NCBI GenBank assembly: GCA_021166845.1
Contig: JAJPEP010000092.1
Span: 1-53,606 of the forward strand
Direction of reading: 5' to 3'
DNA: 53,606 nt
DNA from: Thiobacillus sp.
GTDB lineage: Bacteria > Pseudomonadota > Gammaproteobacteria > Burkholderiales > Thiobacillaceae
Shown: piece after piece, positions 20,737 to 28,620 of the stretch
How positions within the stretch are numbered: the stretch's first letter is position 1
Layout: each line of letters opens with the position of its first letter
Notes under the pieces: model-generated
The model's database searches: none
The model's input: the letters and a program-made list of their open reading frames with translations, nothing else
What the model was told of the DNA's origin: nothing
Position numbers and translations under genes: made by a program

Positions 20737-21186
20737 TCAAGCACGGCTGGCCGCTTCGCGCTGCCGCTCGTGCGACACCAGCTTCGCCAGTTCGGTCATC
20801 TCCTCCGCCAGCAGGCCCAGCAGATCGTCCAGCGTGAGGATGCCGACCAGGCCGCCGTCCCGGTCGACCACCGGCATGCGCCGCACGCCCTTGCCGCGCA
20901 TGTAGCGCAGCGCCTCGAACAGGCCTTCGCTTTCGCGCACGGTCGCCACTTCCGGGCCCATGATGTCGCCCACCTTGAGCGCGTCCGGATTCACCCCCGC
21001 CGCCACCACTTCCACCACGATGTCGCGGTCGGTGACGATGCCGACGGGATGCCTGCGGCCGTTTTTTTCCTCGACCACGACCAGGTCACCCACGTGGTGC
21101 TTGCGCATCAACTGCGCCGCGTCCACCACCGAAAGCGCCTTCTTCGCAATCACCACCTCACGGTTGCAAATTTCGCCCACTGCCAT
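20737..21186 (-). CDS. Tandem CBS-domain protein
   Basis: This 149-aa protein consists of two CBS motifs. The first spans about residues 8-65 (VVDAAQLMRKHHVGDLVVVE, PVGIVTDRDIVVEVVAAG) and the second about 72-130 (VGDIMGPEVATVRESEGLFEALRYMR, MPVVDRDGGLVGILTLDDL). The pair should form a Bateman module that binds adenine nucleotides such as AMP, ATP or SAM. No catalytic domain is attached. Similar stand-alone CBS proteins are part of hypoxia/dormancy regulons elsewhere, which suits the stress theme of this window. MITE copy B lies just upstream of its start. Confidence 0.88.
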   Translation of the reverse strand: MAVGEICNREVVIAKKALSVVDAAQLMRKHHVGDLVVVEEKNGRRHPVGIVTDRDIVVEVVAAGVNPDALKVGDIMGPEVATVRESEGLFEALRYMRGKGVRRMPVVDRDGGLVGILTLDDLLGLLAEEMTELAKLVSHERQREAASRA

Positions 21187-21205
21187 GTCGTGCTCCTTGT
21201 TTTAG

Positions 21206-21320
21206 CCCAGATTGCCCATTAGACGGTTTATGGCGCGCAGGATGTACTTCGTGCGCCTTCGGGTGTCAATCGGTGCACAGAGCGCACCCTGCCCAAAGCA
21301 TCTCGCCCTCTTATTCAAGA
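21206..21320. repeat. MITE-like element, copy B, with inverted core loop
   Basis: The left end CCCAGATTG-CCATTAGACG-TTTATGG matches copy C, and the right shoulder AAAGCATCTCGCCC is also the same. The arms of the inner palindrome are diverged. Its centre reads CTTCGGGTGTCAATCGGTGC, the reverse complement of the loop in the other copies (ACCGATTGACACCCGAAG), so the core has flipped relative to the ends. The right terminal repeat is decayed. Confidence 0.75.
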
Positions 21321-21648
21321 TAGTCGACGCCGGGAAATCAGTTGGCGAGCCTTGCCGGCCGCTCGCTCGGCTAAGGCGGAGCGACGAGGTCATGATCATC
21401 ACCAGCAGGAACATCGAAAACTGCACGAGCGCTGGCGCGCTTGAGCGACCAGTTCCGGGCGTAAAATTCCGTTCCCCTGCCCCGGTTCGCATCCCGGCAA
21501 AAAGGGCGCGCAACGCGCATTCGGACAGCTTTGGTCTACGCTGGGCCTATACGCCCATTGTGCAACGAGACGGCCATCCCGGCGACGAGAACCGCTGTAA
21601 GGGATCTTCACGTGACACGGGACTCACGCCCATTCACTCGACATGGCC

Positions 21649-21726
21649 GTCATCGAGCGCAGCGAAGCAATCCAGAACGCCTGCTTGATCAAATGCACTG
21701 GATTGCTTCGCTGCGCTCGCAATGAC
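21649..21726. repeat. Long REP-like inverted repeat
   Basis: Arms at 21649-21675 and 21698-21726 are complementary over 27 positions apart from a 2-base bulge (AGCGCAGCGAAGCAATCCAG on the left). The loop is about 22 bp. It ends 9 bp before the ATG at 21735. In RNA it would form a very stable hairpin. The type resembles repetitive extragenic palindromes common in proteobacteria. Confidence 0.8.
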
Positions 21727-21734
21727 AAAAATGA

Positions 21735-22520
21735 ATGATTTATCGTCTCCTAAAGAATCGGCAGATGACGAAACCGACCTCGAAGAAATCACCCGGCAGC
21801 CGCATCCAGTCGCCCTTGTGGGCGATTGCGGCCAGCATCCTGTTCGTCGCCGCGGCGCTCGCCCTGATGATCCATTTCGGCGCGCACGAGCAGGTGCTGC
21901 ACCTGCTGCGGTGGTTCGACGCGCAGGGTGCGTGGGCGCCGCTGCTGTTCATCCTGATCATGGCGGCGGTGGTGGTGCTGGTGCTGCCGGGGGTGCTGTT
22001 CACCACCGGCGCAGGGTTTGTGTTCGGCGTCGTGGAAGGGTCCGTCTACGTGGTGACGGGCACGACGTTCGGGGCGACGCTGGCCTTCCTCATCGCACGC
22101 TACCTGTTCGGGCAACGCGCCAGACGGTTCATTATGGCCCGCAGCCGGCTCCGGCTGGTGAGCGACGAACTGACGCCGCACGGCTGGAAGATCGTTCTGC
22201 TGACGCGCCTGATCCCGTTCTTTCCCGGCAAGCTCTCCAACTATTTTTTCGGGCTGACGCCGTTTTCCCTGCGCGGGTACGTCGGCGGCTCGCTGCTGGG
22301 TTTCATTCCCTTTTCGATCCACAACGTGTATCTCGGCTCGATCGCCGCCGATCTCTCCACCCTCGGCGCGCGCAGCGCGGACCGATCGCCGCTGGAATGG
22401 ACCCTTTACGGCGCCGGCTTCGTCGCCGCCGTGCTCGCGGTCGTCATCCTCAGCCGGCTCGCGCGCCGGGCGCTGGCCCGCTATGCGGAACAAGGCGCGA
22501 TCGAGGAGGACGTGCCGTGA
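21735..22520 (+). CDS. TVP38/TMEM64-family (DedA-like) membrane protein
   Basis: The 261-aa product has about six hydrophobic segments. The family core is visible: VLVLPGVLFTTGAGFVFG, TGTTFGATLAFLIARYLFG, the conserved LTRLIPFFPGKLSNYFFGLT segment and a final helix LYGAGFVAAVLAVVILS. Members of the SNARE-associated/VTT superfamily are thought to move or scramble lipids; the substrate here is unknown. Two starts are possible, ATG 21735 and ATG 21765, neither with a strong Shine-Dalgarno; the longer is given. The stop overlaps the next GTG start (GTGA), so it is translationally coupled to the glycosidase-like gene. Confidence 0.85.
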   Translation: MIYRLLKNRQMTKPTSKKSPGSRIQSPLWAIAASILFVAAALALMIHFGAHEQVLHLLRWFDAQGAWAPLLFILIMAAVVVLVLPGVLFTTGAGFVFGVVEGSVYVVTGTTFGATLAFLIARYLFGQRARRFIMARSRLRLVSDELTPHGWKIVLLTRLIPFFPGKLSNYFFGLTPFSLRGYVGGSLLGFIPFSIHNVYLGSIAADLSTLGARSADRSPLEWTLYGAGFVAAVLAVVILSRLARRALARYAEQGAIEEDVP

Positions 22521-24769
22521 GCTGGATGAAATGGCTGCCCTGGCGCTTTGTCGTGCGGTATGCCGCGCGCCGCCAGGGCTTCCTGGACCCCATTGCCCTC
22601 CTGGCGCGGCTGCACAGCTTCGCCCAGCCGTCCGAAGTGGGCGAGCCGATCGAACTGCTGCGCGCCGGCGTGGTGTTCCATGCCCGCGGCCTGATCAACA
22701 GCCGGGTCATCCAGCACAACCTGGACTGGGTCTGGCCCTACTGGATCGAACGCCAGTTCGACCCGCTCGACGTATCCTTCATCCCGCGCGCCTTTTCCAT
22801 CACCCATGTCAATCTCACCCACCGCAACTGGACCGCGGTCGGCTATCCGGATTGCCCGGAACTGCCGATCGTCGATCCGCGCGGGCTGCTGACCCCCCTG
22901 CTCGACGGCTGGTCGCTCGACGGCTGGCTGCTGGCGGAGGACGGGCGCTGCCTGCTGCCCTCGCGGGCCGCCGATTGCCGCCAGCGGCAGGACATGGATG
23001 CCGGCGTTCGCATCACCACCGGAACGGAAACGACCGGGCTGGCGCTGGTCAGCAGCGCCTGGGTCGAGTTTGAATCGGGCGTCCCGGTCTGCAAGCTGAA
23101 TCTGCGGGCGCGGGCCGACAGCGCCGCCTGGCTGGTGCTGGCGCTGCGCCCGGCAAACCCGGAAGGCATCAGCTTCATCCACCGGGTCGGCCTGTCGCCG
23201 GCGCGCGATGCCTGGATCATCGACGACGACCAACGGGTCGAATTCGGCAGCGCCGCCGCGCGGCATCACGTCTCCGATTACCGCCACGGGGATGTGTTCA
23301 TTCATCTGTGGGATCGGGACGATCAGACCGAAGGCACCTGCGGCGTGGGTATGGTCACCGCGGCGGCGCTGTTCCCGGTCAAGGCCGGAGAAGACGCCGA
23401 AATCACCGCGAGCATCCCGCTGCCGGCCACCGGAGCCGACCCCCTCCCCGCTCATGCCTGGGAGTCGGCGCGGCGAGGTCGCTGCACGCTTACCTGTCCG
23501 GAGCCGCGTTACCAGTTCCTCTACGATGCCGCGGTCACCTCGCTGATCCTGCATTCGCCGGATGACGTCTACCCCGGCCCCTACACCTACAAGCGGTTCT
23601 GGTTTCGCGATGCCGCCTTCATCATCCATGCCCTGCTCTGCGCCGGCCTCACGGATCGCGCCGAACGCGCGCTAGCGCGCTTCCCGGCGCGACAGACGAC
23701 GCTCGGGTATTTCCGTTCGCAGGAGGGCGAATGGGACGCCAACGGCGAGGTGCTGTGGATCCTGCAGCGCTTCTTCGCCCTGACCAATCGCCCTCCCGCC
23801 CCCGAATGGCTCGGCCCGATCCGGCGCGGCGCCCGCTGGATCATGCGCAAGCGGCTCAGCGACGATCTGGACGCGCCGCACGCCGGGCTGCTGCCGGCCG
23901 GCTTCAGCGCCGAACACCTGGGGCCCAACGACTATTACTACTGGGACGATTTCTGGGGAATCGCCGGCCTGCGCGCGGCGGCGGCCATGCTGGCGGACAT
24001 GGACCCCGCCCACAGCCGGGAATTCGCGCAGGCCGCCGACGATTTTGCGGCGGCGGTGGAGACCAGCCTGGCCGGCTGCGAAAAACGGCTCGGCCGCCCG
24101 GCCATGCCGGCGTCGCCCTATCGCCGTCTGGATGCCGGCGCCATCGGCTCGCTGGCGTGCGGCTACCCGGTGCAACTCGCTGCGCAGGACGCCCCCCGCC
24201 TGCTCGATTGCGTCGGGTTCCTGCTCGACCGCTGTTTCGTCAAGGGCGCGTTCTACCAGGACATGATCCATTCCGGCCTCAACGCCTACCTCACCCTGCA
24301 CGTCGCCCAGGTGCTGCTGCGCGCCGGCGACCCGCGCCATCTCGAATTGATGGATGCGGTCGCCGCCCTCGCTTCGCCGACCGGCCAGTGGCCGGAGGCG
24401 ATCCATCCGCACACCGGCGGCGGCTGCATGGGCGACGGCCACCATGTCTGGGCCGCCGCCGAGTGGCTGCTGATGATCCGCAACTGCTTCGTGCGCGAGG
24501 AAGGCGAAGGCCTCATCCTGTGCGCGGGAATTCCCGCGCGCTGGCTCGACCAGGCCGCGCCGATCCGCTTCGGCCCCGCGCCGACCACATTTGGAACGGT
24601 ATCGATCGGCATCACGCCGGTTCCCGGCAATCCGCCGCGCGTCGAATGGCAGGCCGACTGGCATCGCAGCGCGCCGCCGATCGAGGTCCGCCTGCCCGGT
24701 TACGCGCCGGTCACCCCGCAAGCCGGCGCCGGCTCGGTGGTTCTCGTCAGACGGGATGCGAGCGCATGA
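22517..24769 (+). CDS. Six-hairpin glycosidase-like protein
   Basis: The 750-aa product starts at a GTG behind GAGGAGGA, overlapping the previous stop. The N-terminal half looks beta-rich. The C-terminal half from about residue 330 has the look of an (alpha/alpha)6 barrel as in glucoamylase or debranching-type enzymes: YTYKRFWFRDAAFIIHALL, GYFRSQEGEWDANGEVLWIL, DYYYWDDFWGIAGLRAA and WPEAIHPHTGGGCMGDGHH. Candidate acids are the Asp in WFRDA, the Glu in EGEWD and the Glu in WPEA. No signal peptide is visible, so it is probably cytoplasmic. I cannot place it in a named GH family. Its stop overlaps the glycosyltransferase start, suggesting both act on one glycan. Confidence 0.65.
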   Translation: MSWMKWLPWRFVVRYAARRQGFLDPIALLARLHSFAQPSEVGEPIELLRAGVVFHARGLINSRVIQHNLDWVWPYWIERQFDPLDVSFIPRAFSITHVNLTHRNWTAVGYPDCPELPIVDPRGLLTPLLDGWSLDGWLLAEDGRCLLPSRAADCRQRQDMDAGVRITTGTETTGLALVSSAWVEFESGVPVCKLNLRARADSAAWLVLALRPANPEGISFIHRVGLSPARDAWIIDDDQRVEFGSAAARHHVSDYRHGDVFIHLWDRDDQTEGTCGVGMVTAAALFPVKAGEDAEITASIPLPATGADPLPAHAWESARRGRCTLTCPEPRYQFLYDAAVTSLILHSPDDVYPGPYTYKRFWFRDAAFIIHALLCAGLTDRAERALARFPARQTTLGYFRSQEGEWDANGEVLWILQRFFALTNRPPAPEWLGPIRRGARWIMRKRLSDDLDAPHAGLLPAGFSAEHLGPNDYYYWDDFWGIAGLRAAAAMLADMDPAHSREFAQAADDFAAAVETSLAGCEKRLGRPAMPASPYRRLDAGAIGSLACGYPVQLAAQDAPRLLDCVGFLLDRCFVKGAFYQDMIHSGLNAYLTLHVAQVLLRAGDPRHLELMDAVAALASPTGQWPEAIHPHTGGGCMGDGHHVWAAAEWLLMIRNCFVREEGEGLILCAGIPARWLDQAAPIRFGPAPTTFGTVSIGITPVPGNPPRVEWQADWHRSAPPIEVRLPGYAPVTPQAGAGSVVLVRRDASA

Positions 24770-26052
24770 ACATCCTCATCCTCACCAACACCTTCACCCC
24801 GCATGTCGGCGGGGTGGCGCGCTCGGTGGCGGCATTCACCGAGGAATACCGCACGCGCGGGCACCGGGTGCTGGTGGTGGCGCCCGAGTTTCCCGACATG
24901 CCGCGGGACGAGATCGACGTGGTGCGCATTCCCGCGATCCAGAATTTCAACGCCAGCGACTTCTCGGTGGTGCTGCCGATCCACCCGCCGTTGTCCGACA
25001 CGCTCGATGCCTTCCGCCCCGACATCGTGCACTCCCAGCACCCCTTCCTGCTCGGCATGACCGCGGTGCGGATCGCGCGCCGCCGGGGCCTGCCGCTGGT
25101 GTTCACCCACCACACCCTGTATGAGCGCTACACCCACTATGTTCCCGGCGACTCCCCCGCGCTGAAGCGCTTTACGATCGAACTCGCCACTCGCTACGCC
25201 AACCTCGCCGATCAGGTGTTCGCACCCAGCGAGAGCATCCGCGACCTGCTGCTGCAGCGCGGGGTCGTCACGCCGATTGCGGTGGTGCCCACCGGGGTTC
25301 GGCTGGAACACTTCGCGCACGGCGACGGTCCCGCCTTTCGACGGCAGATGGGGATTCCGGCGGACGCCTTCGTGGTCGGTCACCTGGGCCGCCTGGCGCC
25401 GGAAAAGAACCTGGAATTCCTGGCGCAGGCGGTCGCCGACTTTGTCGGCAGTCACCCGCGCGCGCATTTTCTGGTGATCGGCAGCGGCCCCTCCGAAACC
25501 GCCATGCGCGACGTGTTTTCCCGGGCCGGACTCGAAGCGCGGCTGCATGTCGGCGGCATCCTGAAACAGCAGGAACTGGCCGACGCCCTGCACGCCATGG
25601 ACCTGTTCGCCTTCGCGTCGACCAGCGAGACGCAGGGCATGGTGCTGACCGAAGCCATGGCGGCCGGCCTGCCGGTCGTCGCCCTGGATGCGTCCGGCGT
25701 CCGGGAAGTGGTGCGGGACCGGCATAACGGCCGCCTGCTGCGCGAGACGACGTCCGCGGCATTCAGCGCCGCCCTGCAGTGGGTGGCCGCGCTGCCTGCC
25801 GAATCCTTGCGCGACCTGAAACAGGCCGCACTCGAAACCGCCGGGGCCTTTTCCATGCCCCGCTCGGCGGACAAGGCCCTGGCCTGCTACGAAGCGCTCA
25901 AACCTGGAAAAACCGGCGGCTCGGGTGAGGACGTGAGCGCCTGGGAAGAGGTCATGACCGCGATCAGGACGGAGTGGGACATTCTGAAAAGCGTGGCCGG
26001 CGCGGGCGATGCGGCCCTCGGCGCCGGCCTGTTTTCCGACAAGGAAGACTGA
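24766..26052 (+). CDS. GT4-family glycosyltransferase
   Basis: The 428-aa GT-B enzyme starts at an ATG overlapping the previous stop (ATGA). The N-terminal acceptor domain begins MNILILTNTFTPHVGGVARS and includes HSQHPFLLG and FTHHTLYERYTHYVP. The C-terminal nucleotide-sugar domain has HLGRLAPEKNLEFL, FLVIGSGP and the EX7E motif SETQGMVLTEAMAAGLPVVA. The HHTxYExY pattern is like diacylglycerol/phosphatidylinositol sugar transferases, which suggests a lipid acceptor, but this is inference. The last ~40 residues are a charged extension. The next gene starts 32 bp on. Confidence 0.88.
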   Translation: MNILILTNTFTPHVGGVARSVAAFTEEYRTRGHRVLVVAPEFPDMPRDEIDVVRIPAIQNFNASDFSVVLPIHPPLSDTLDAFRPDIVHSQHPFLLGMTAVRIARRRGLPLVFTHHTLYERYTHYVPGDSPALKRFTIELATRYANLADQVFAPSESIRDLLLQRGVVTPIAVVPTGVRLEHFAHGDGPAFRRQMGIPADAFVVGHLGRLAPEKNLEFLAQAVADFVGSHPRAHFLVIGSGPSETAMRDVFSRAGLEARLHVGGILKQQELADALHAMDLFAFASTSETQGMVLTEAMAAGLPVVALDASGVREVVRDRHNGRLLRETTSAAFSAALQWVAALPAESLRDLKQAALETAGAFSMPRSADKALACYEALKPGKTGGSGEDVSAWEEVMTAIRTEWDILKSVAGAGDAALGAGLFSDKED

Positions 26053-26084
26053 TGCGTTCGGGTTTGAGTGCGGGCGGATAGCCG

Positions 26085-28517
26085 ATGCTCAGCCGAATCG
26101 AGACTCTTTTCCGGCGCCTGCGCCGCAGCCTCAGCCGCAGCGTCTGGCTGGCGCGTCTGCTGCGCCTGCCCGTGTCGGAAGGATCGCCGACACGGCCGGG
26201 GCTGATCATGATCCAGATCGACGGACTTTCGCACCCGCAGTTCGAGCGCGCCCTGAAACGCGGCGAACTGCCGTTCCTGCGGCGGCTGCTCAGGCGCGAG
26301 CACTATCGGTTGCATGACCACTATTCTGGCCTGCCGTCGACGACGCCCGCGGTCCAGGCCGAACTCTTCTATGGCGTCAAAGGCGCCGTCCCGGCATTCT
26401 CCTTCAGGGACCGCGAATCGCGCCGGATCGTGCGCATGTACGAACCGGACACGGCGGCGCGCATCGAGGCGCTGCACGCGGGCAACGGCAACGAGGCGCT
26501 GCTCAAGGACGGCAGCGCCTACTCGGACAACTACACCGGCGGCGCCGCGGAATCGCATTTCTGTCCCTCGTCGATGGGGTGGGGGCCGACGTTTCGTGCG
26601 GCCAATCCGCTGGTGCTGCTGGCGTTCCTGCTCAGCAACTTCTACAGTTTCCTGCGCGTCGCCGTGCTGTTGGTGATGGAGCTGGGGCTGGCGCTGCACG
26701 ATTTTGTGCGCGGCCTGGTCGCGGGGCAGGATTTCTTCAAGGAACTGAAATTCGTTCCCACCCGGGCCGCCATCTCCATCCTGCTGCGCGAGCTCTGCGT
26801 CATCGGCGGCAAGATCGATATCAGCCGCGGCCTGCCCGTCATCCACATCAACTTCCTCGGTTACGACGAGCAGTCGCACCGCCGCGGCCCGCGCTCGCTG
26901 TTTGCCCACTGGACGCTGAAGGGGATCGACGACGCCGTCGCCCGCCTGTGGCGCGCCGCCAGCCATTCGGCATGGCGGCACTACGAAGTCTGGGTCTATT
27001 CCGACCACGGGCAGGCCGCCGTCCGGTCCTATCCGCAGGTCCAGGGCTATAGCCTGGAGGATGCGGTGACGGCGGCGTTCGAGAAACTGGGCGCCACGGG
27101 GCTGAATGTTCGCACCCAAAACGCGGGGGGCATCCAGACGCAGCGGGTTCGCTTTCTGGGCGGACGGAAGCTTCAGCGCCTGTTTTCGGTGCTCGGCATC
27201 AATGGCGAGGAAGCGGACGAGCAGCACCCGCTCGTCGCCGCCCTCGGCCCGGTGGGCCATGTCTATTTGCCGCATGACATGGACGGCGACGCGCGCGATT
27301 CTGTCGCCCGCGAGCTGGCGCGCACGCACAAGGTTCCGCTCGTGCTCAGCGTGACGGCTCCGGGCACGCTGTGCGCCCGCACCGATGCCGGCGAATTCCG
27401 TTTGCCGCGGGACCGCGCCGCGCTATTTGGCGCACAGCATCCGTTTCTCGATTCAATCGGCGAGGACCTGGTGCGCCTGTGCGAGCATGCGGAGGCCGGC
27501 GACCTCGTCCTGCTCGGCTGGCGCGACGGCGTGGCGCCGATGAGCTTTGCCATGGAGAACGGCGCGCACGCCGGCGCCTCGCCGGAAGAAACCCACGGCT
27601 TCGCCCTGCTTCCCGCGGACACGCCGCTGGCGGCACGCGAACATGAGTATCTGCGGCCGATCGACCTGCGCAACGCGGCGCTGCGACACCTGGGGCGCCC
27701 CGGGCAGCAGCCCCGCCGTGCCGGCAAACGGGTTGCCGCGGCGCGGACGGACACCCTTCGCGTCATGACCTACAACGTGCACGGCTGCGTCGGCATGGAC
27801 GGCAAGCTCGATGCCGAGCGCATCGCCCGCGTGATCGCCCGCGCCCGGCCAGACGTGGTGGCGCTGCAGGAACTGGACGTGGGCCGTCCGCGCAGCCTGG
27901 GCATGGATCAGGCGCACCGGATCGCCCGTTACCTGGAGATGGAATTCCACTTTCACCCGGCCATGCACCTGGAGGAAGAACGCTACGGGGATGCCATCCT
28001 GACGCACCTGCCGCAGCGCCTGGTCAAGGCCGGTCCACTGCCCGGGCTCGCCGGCAAGCCTCGCCTCGAACCGCGCGGCGCACTCTGGGTTGCCGTCGAC
28101 CTGCACGGCAGGGAAATTCAGGTCATCAACACCCATCTGGGCCTCTACCCGCGCGAACGCATCGCGCAGGCCGCGGCCCTGCTCGGCAGCGACTGGCTGG
28201 CGCACGAACAGTGCCGGGAACCGGTGATCCTGTGCGGCGACTTCAACGCATTGCCGTCATCGGCGGTGTGCCGCCGGCTCGGTAGTCCGCTCAGGGATGC
28301 TCAAGCCGAGGCGAAACACCACCGCCCCCAGGCCACCTTTTCCAGCCGCCTTCCGCGCATGCGCATCGACCACATCTTCATCAGCCCCGGACTTGAAGTG
28401 CGCGGCATCGAGGTTCCCCATTCCGAACTGGCGCGCGTCGCCTCCGACCACCTGCCCCTGATTGCGGAGATACGCCTTCCCGGACATGTGCCTTCGGCCG
28501 CAAACAGGGCGGGATGA
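26085..28517 (+). CDS. Alkaline phosphatase-superfamily phosphodiesterase fused to an EEP-family hydrolase
   Basis: The 810-aa product joins two hydrolases. Residues ~35-530 form a type I phosphodiesterase/nucleotide pyrophosphatase fold: metal site MIQIDGL, nucleophile GLPSTTPAVQ, then INFLGYDEQSH and WVYSDHGQA. Within it a hydrophobic region (about residues 170-205, LVLLAFLLSNFYSFLRVAVL) may insert into the membrane. Residues ~560-805 form an endonuclease/exonuclease/phosphatase domain with all motifs: TYNVHG, LQELDVG, VINTHLGLYPRER, CGDFNALP, RIDHIFIS and SDHLPLIAEI. EEP enzymes cut phosphodiesters in lipids, inositol phosphates or nucleic acids. Two phosphodiesterases in one chain beside a lipid-type glycosyltransferase suggest headgroup processing; substrate unknown. 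Confidence 0.85.
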   Translation: MLSRIETLFRRLRRSLSRSVWLARLLRLPVSEGSPTRPGLIMIQIDGLSHPQFERALKRGELPFLRRLLRREHYRLHDHYSGLPSTTPAVQAELFYGVKGAVPAFSFRDRESRRIVRMYEPDTAARIEALHAGNGNEALLKDGSAYSDNYTGGAAESHFCPSSMGWGPTFRAANPLVLLAFLLSNFYSFLRVAVLLVMELGLALHDFVRGLVAGQDFFKELKFVPTRAAISILLRELCVIGGKIDISRGLPVIHINFLGYDEQSHRRGPRSLFAHWTLKGIDDAVARLWRAASHSAWRHYEVWVYSDHGQAAVRSYPQVQGYSLEDAVTAAFEKLGATGLNVRTQNAGGIQTQRVRFLGGRKLQRLFSVLGINGEEADEQHPLVAALGPVGHVYLPHDMDGDARDSVARELARTHKVPLVLSVTAPGTLCARTDAGEFRLPRDRAALFGAQHPFLDSIGEDLVRLCEHAEAGDLVLLGWRDGVAPMSFAMENGAHAGASPEETHGFALLPADTPLAAREHEYLRPIDLRNAALRHLGRPGQQPRRAGKRVAAARTDTLRVMTYNVHGCVGMDGKLDAERIARVIARARPDVVALQELDVGRPRSLGMDQAHRIARYLEMEFHFHPAMHLEEERYGDAILTHLPQRLVKAGPLPGLAGKPRLEPRGALWVAVDLHGREIQVINTHLGLYPRERIAQAAALLGSDWLAHEQCREPVILCGDFNALPSSAVCRRLGSPLRDAQAEAKHHRPQATFSSRLPRMRIDHIFISPGLEVRGIEVPHSELARVASDHLPLIAEIRLPGHVPSAANRAG

Positions 28518-28620
28518 TCGGCGTAAACAGCCATGCGGCTGTTGGTGGTGGCCTGTGCAAGTCGGCAGTGCATGGTTGTTGCCGATTAATCGGCTTACAG
28601 CCACTCTTGTTTCGATTTAT

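Larger units (their letters stand above)
21187..21734. other. Gene-free stretch with MITE copy B and a REP-like hairpin
   Basis: These 548 bp lie between the divergent CBS and TVP38-type genes. They contain MITE copy B (21206-~21320) and a large hairpin (21649-21726). The 330 bp between them show no protein with recognisable features and no clear RNA gene. Promoters for both flanking genes should be here but were not identified. Confidence 0.6.

Noticed and set aside
21722-24769. A 1015-codon plus-strand frame as one protein
   Set aside because: Its first ~265 codons lie over the TVP38 gene in another frame and look like non-coding composition; the GTG at 22517 with GAGGAGGA is the true start.
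28518-28620. Rho-independent terminator between convergent genes
   Set aside because: Short palindromes are present (AACAGCC-ATGC-GGCTGTT and GCCGATTAATCGGC) but neither is followed by a T-run, so a terminator could not be supported.
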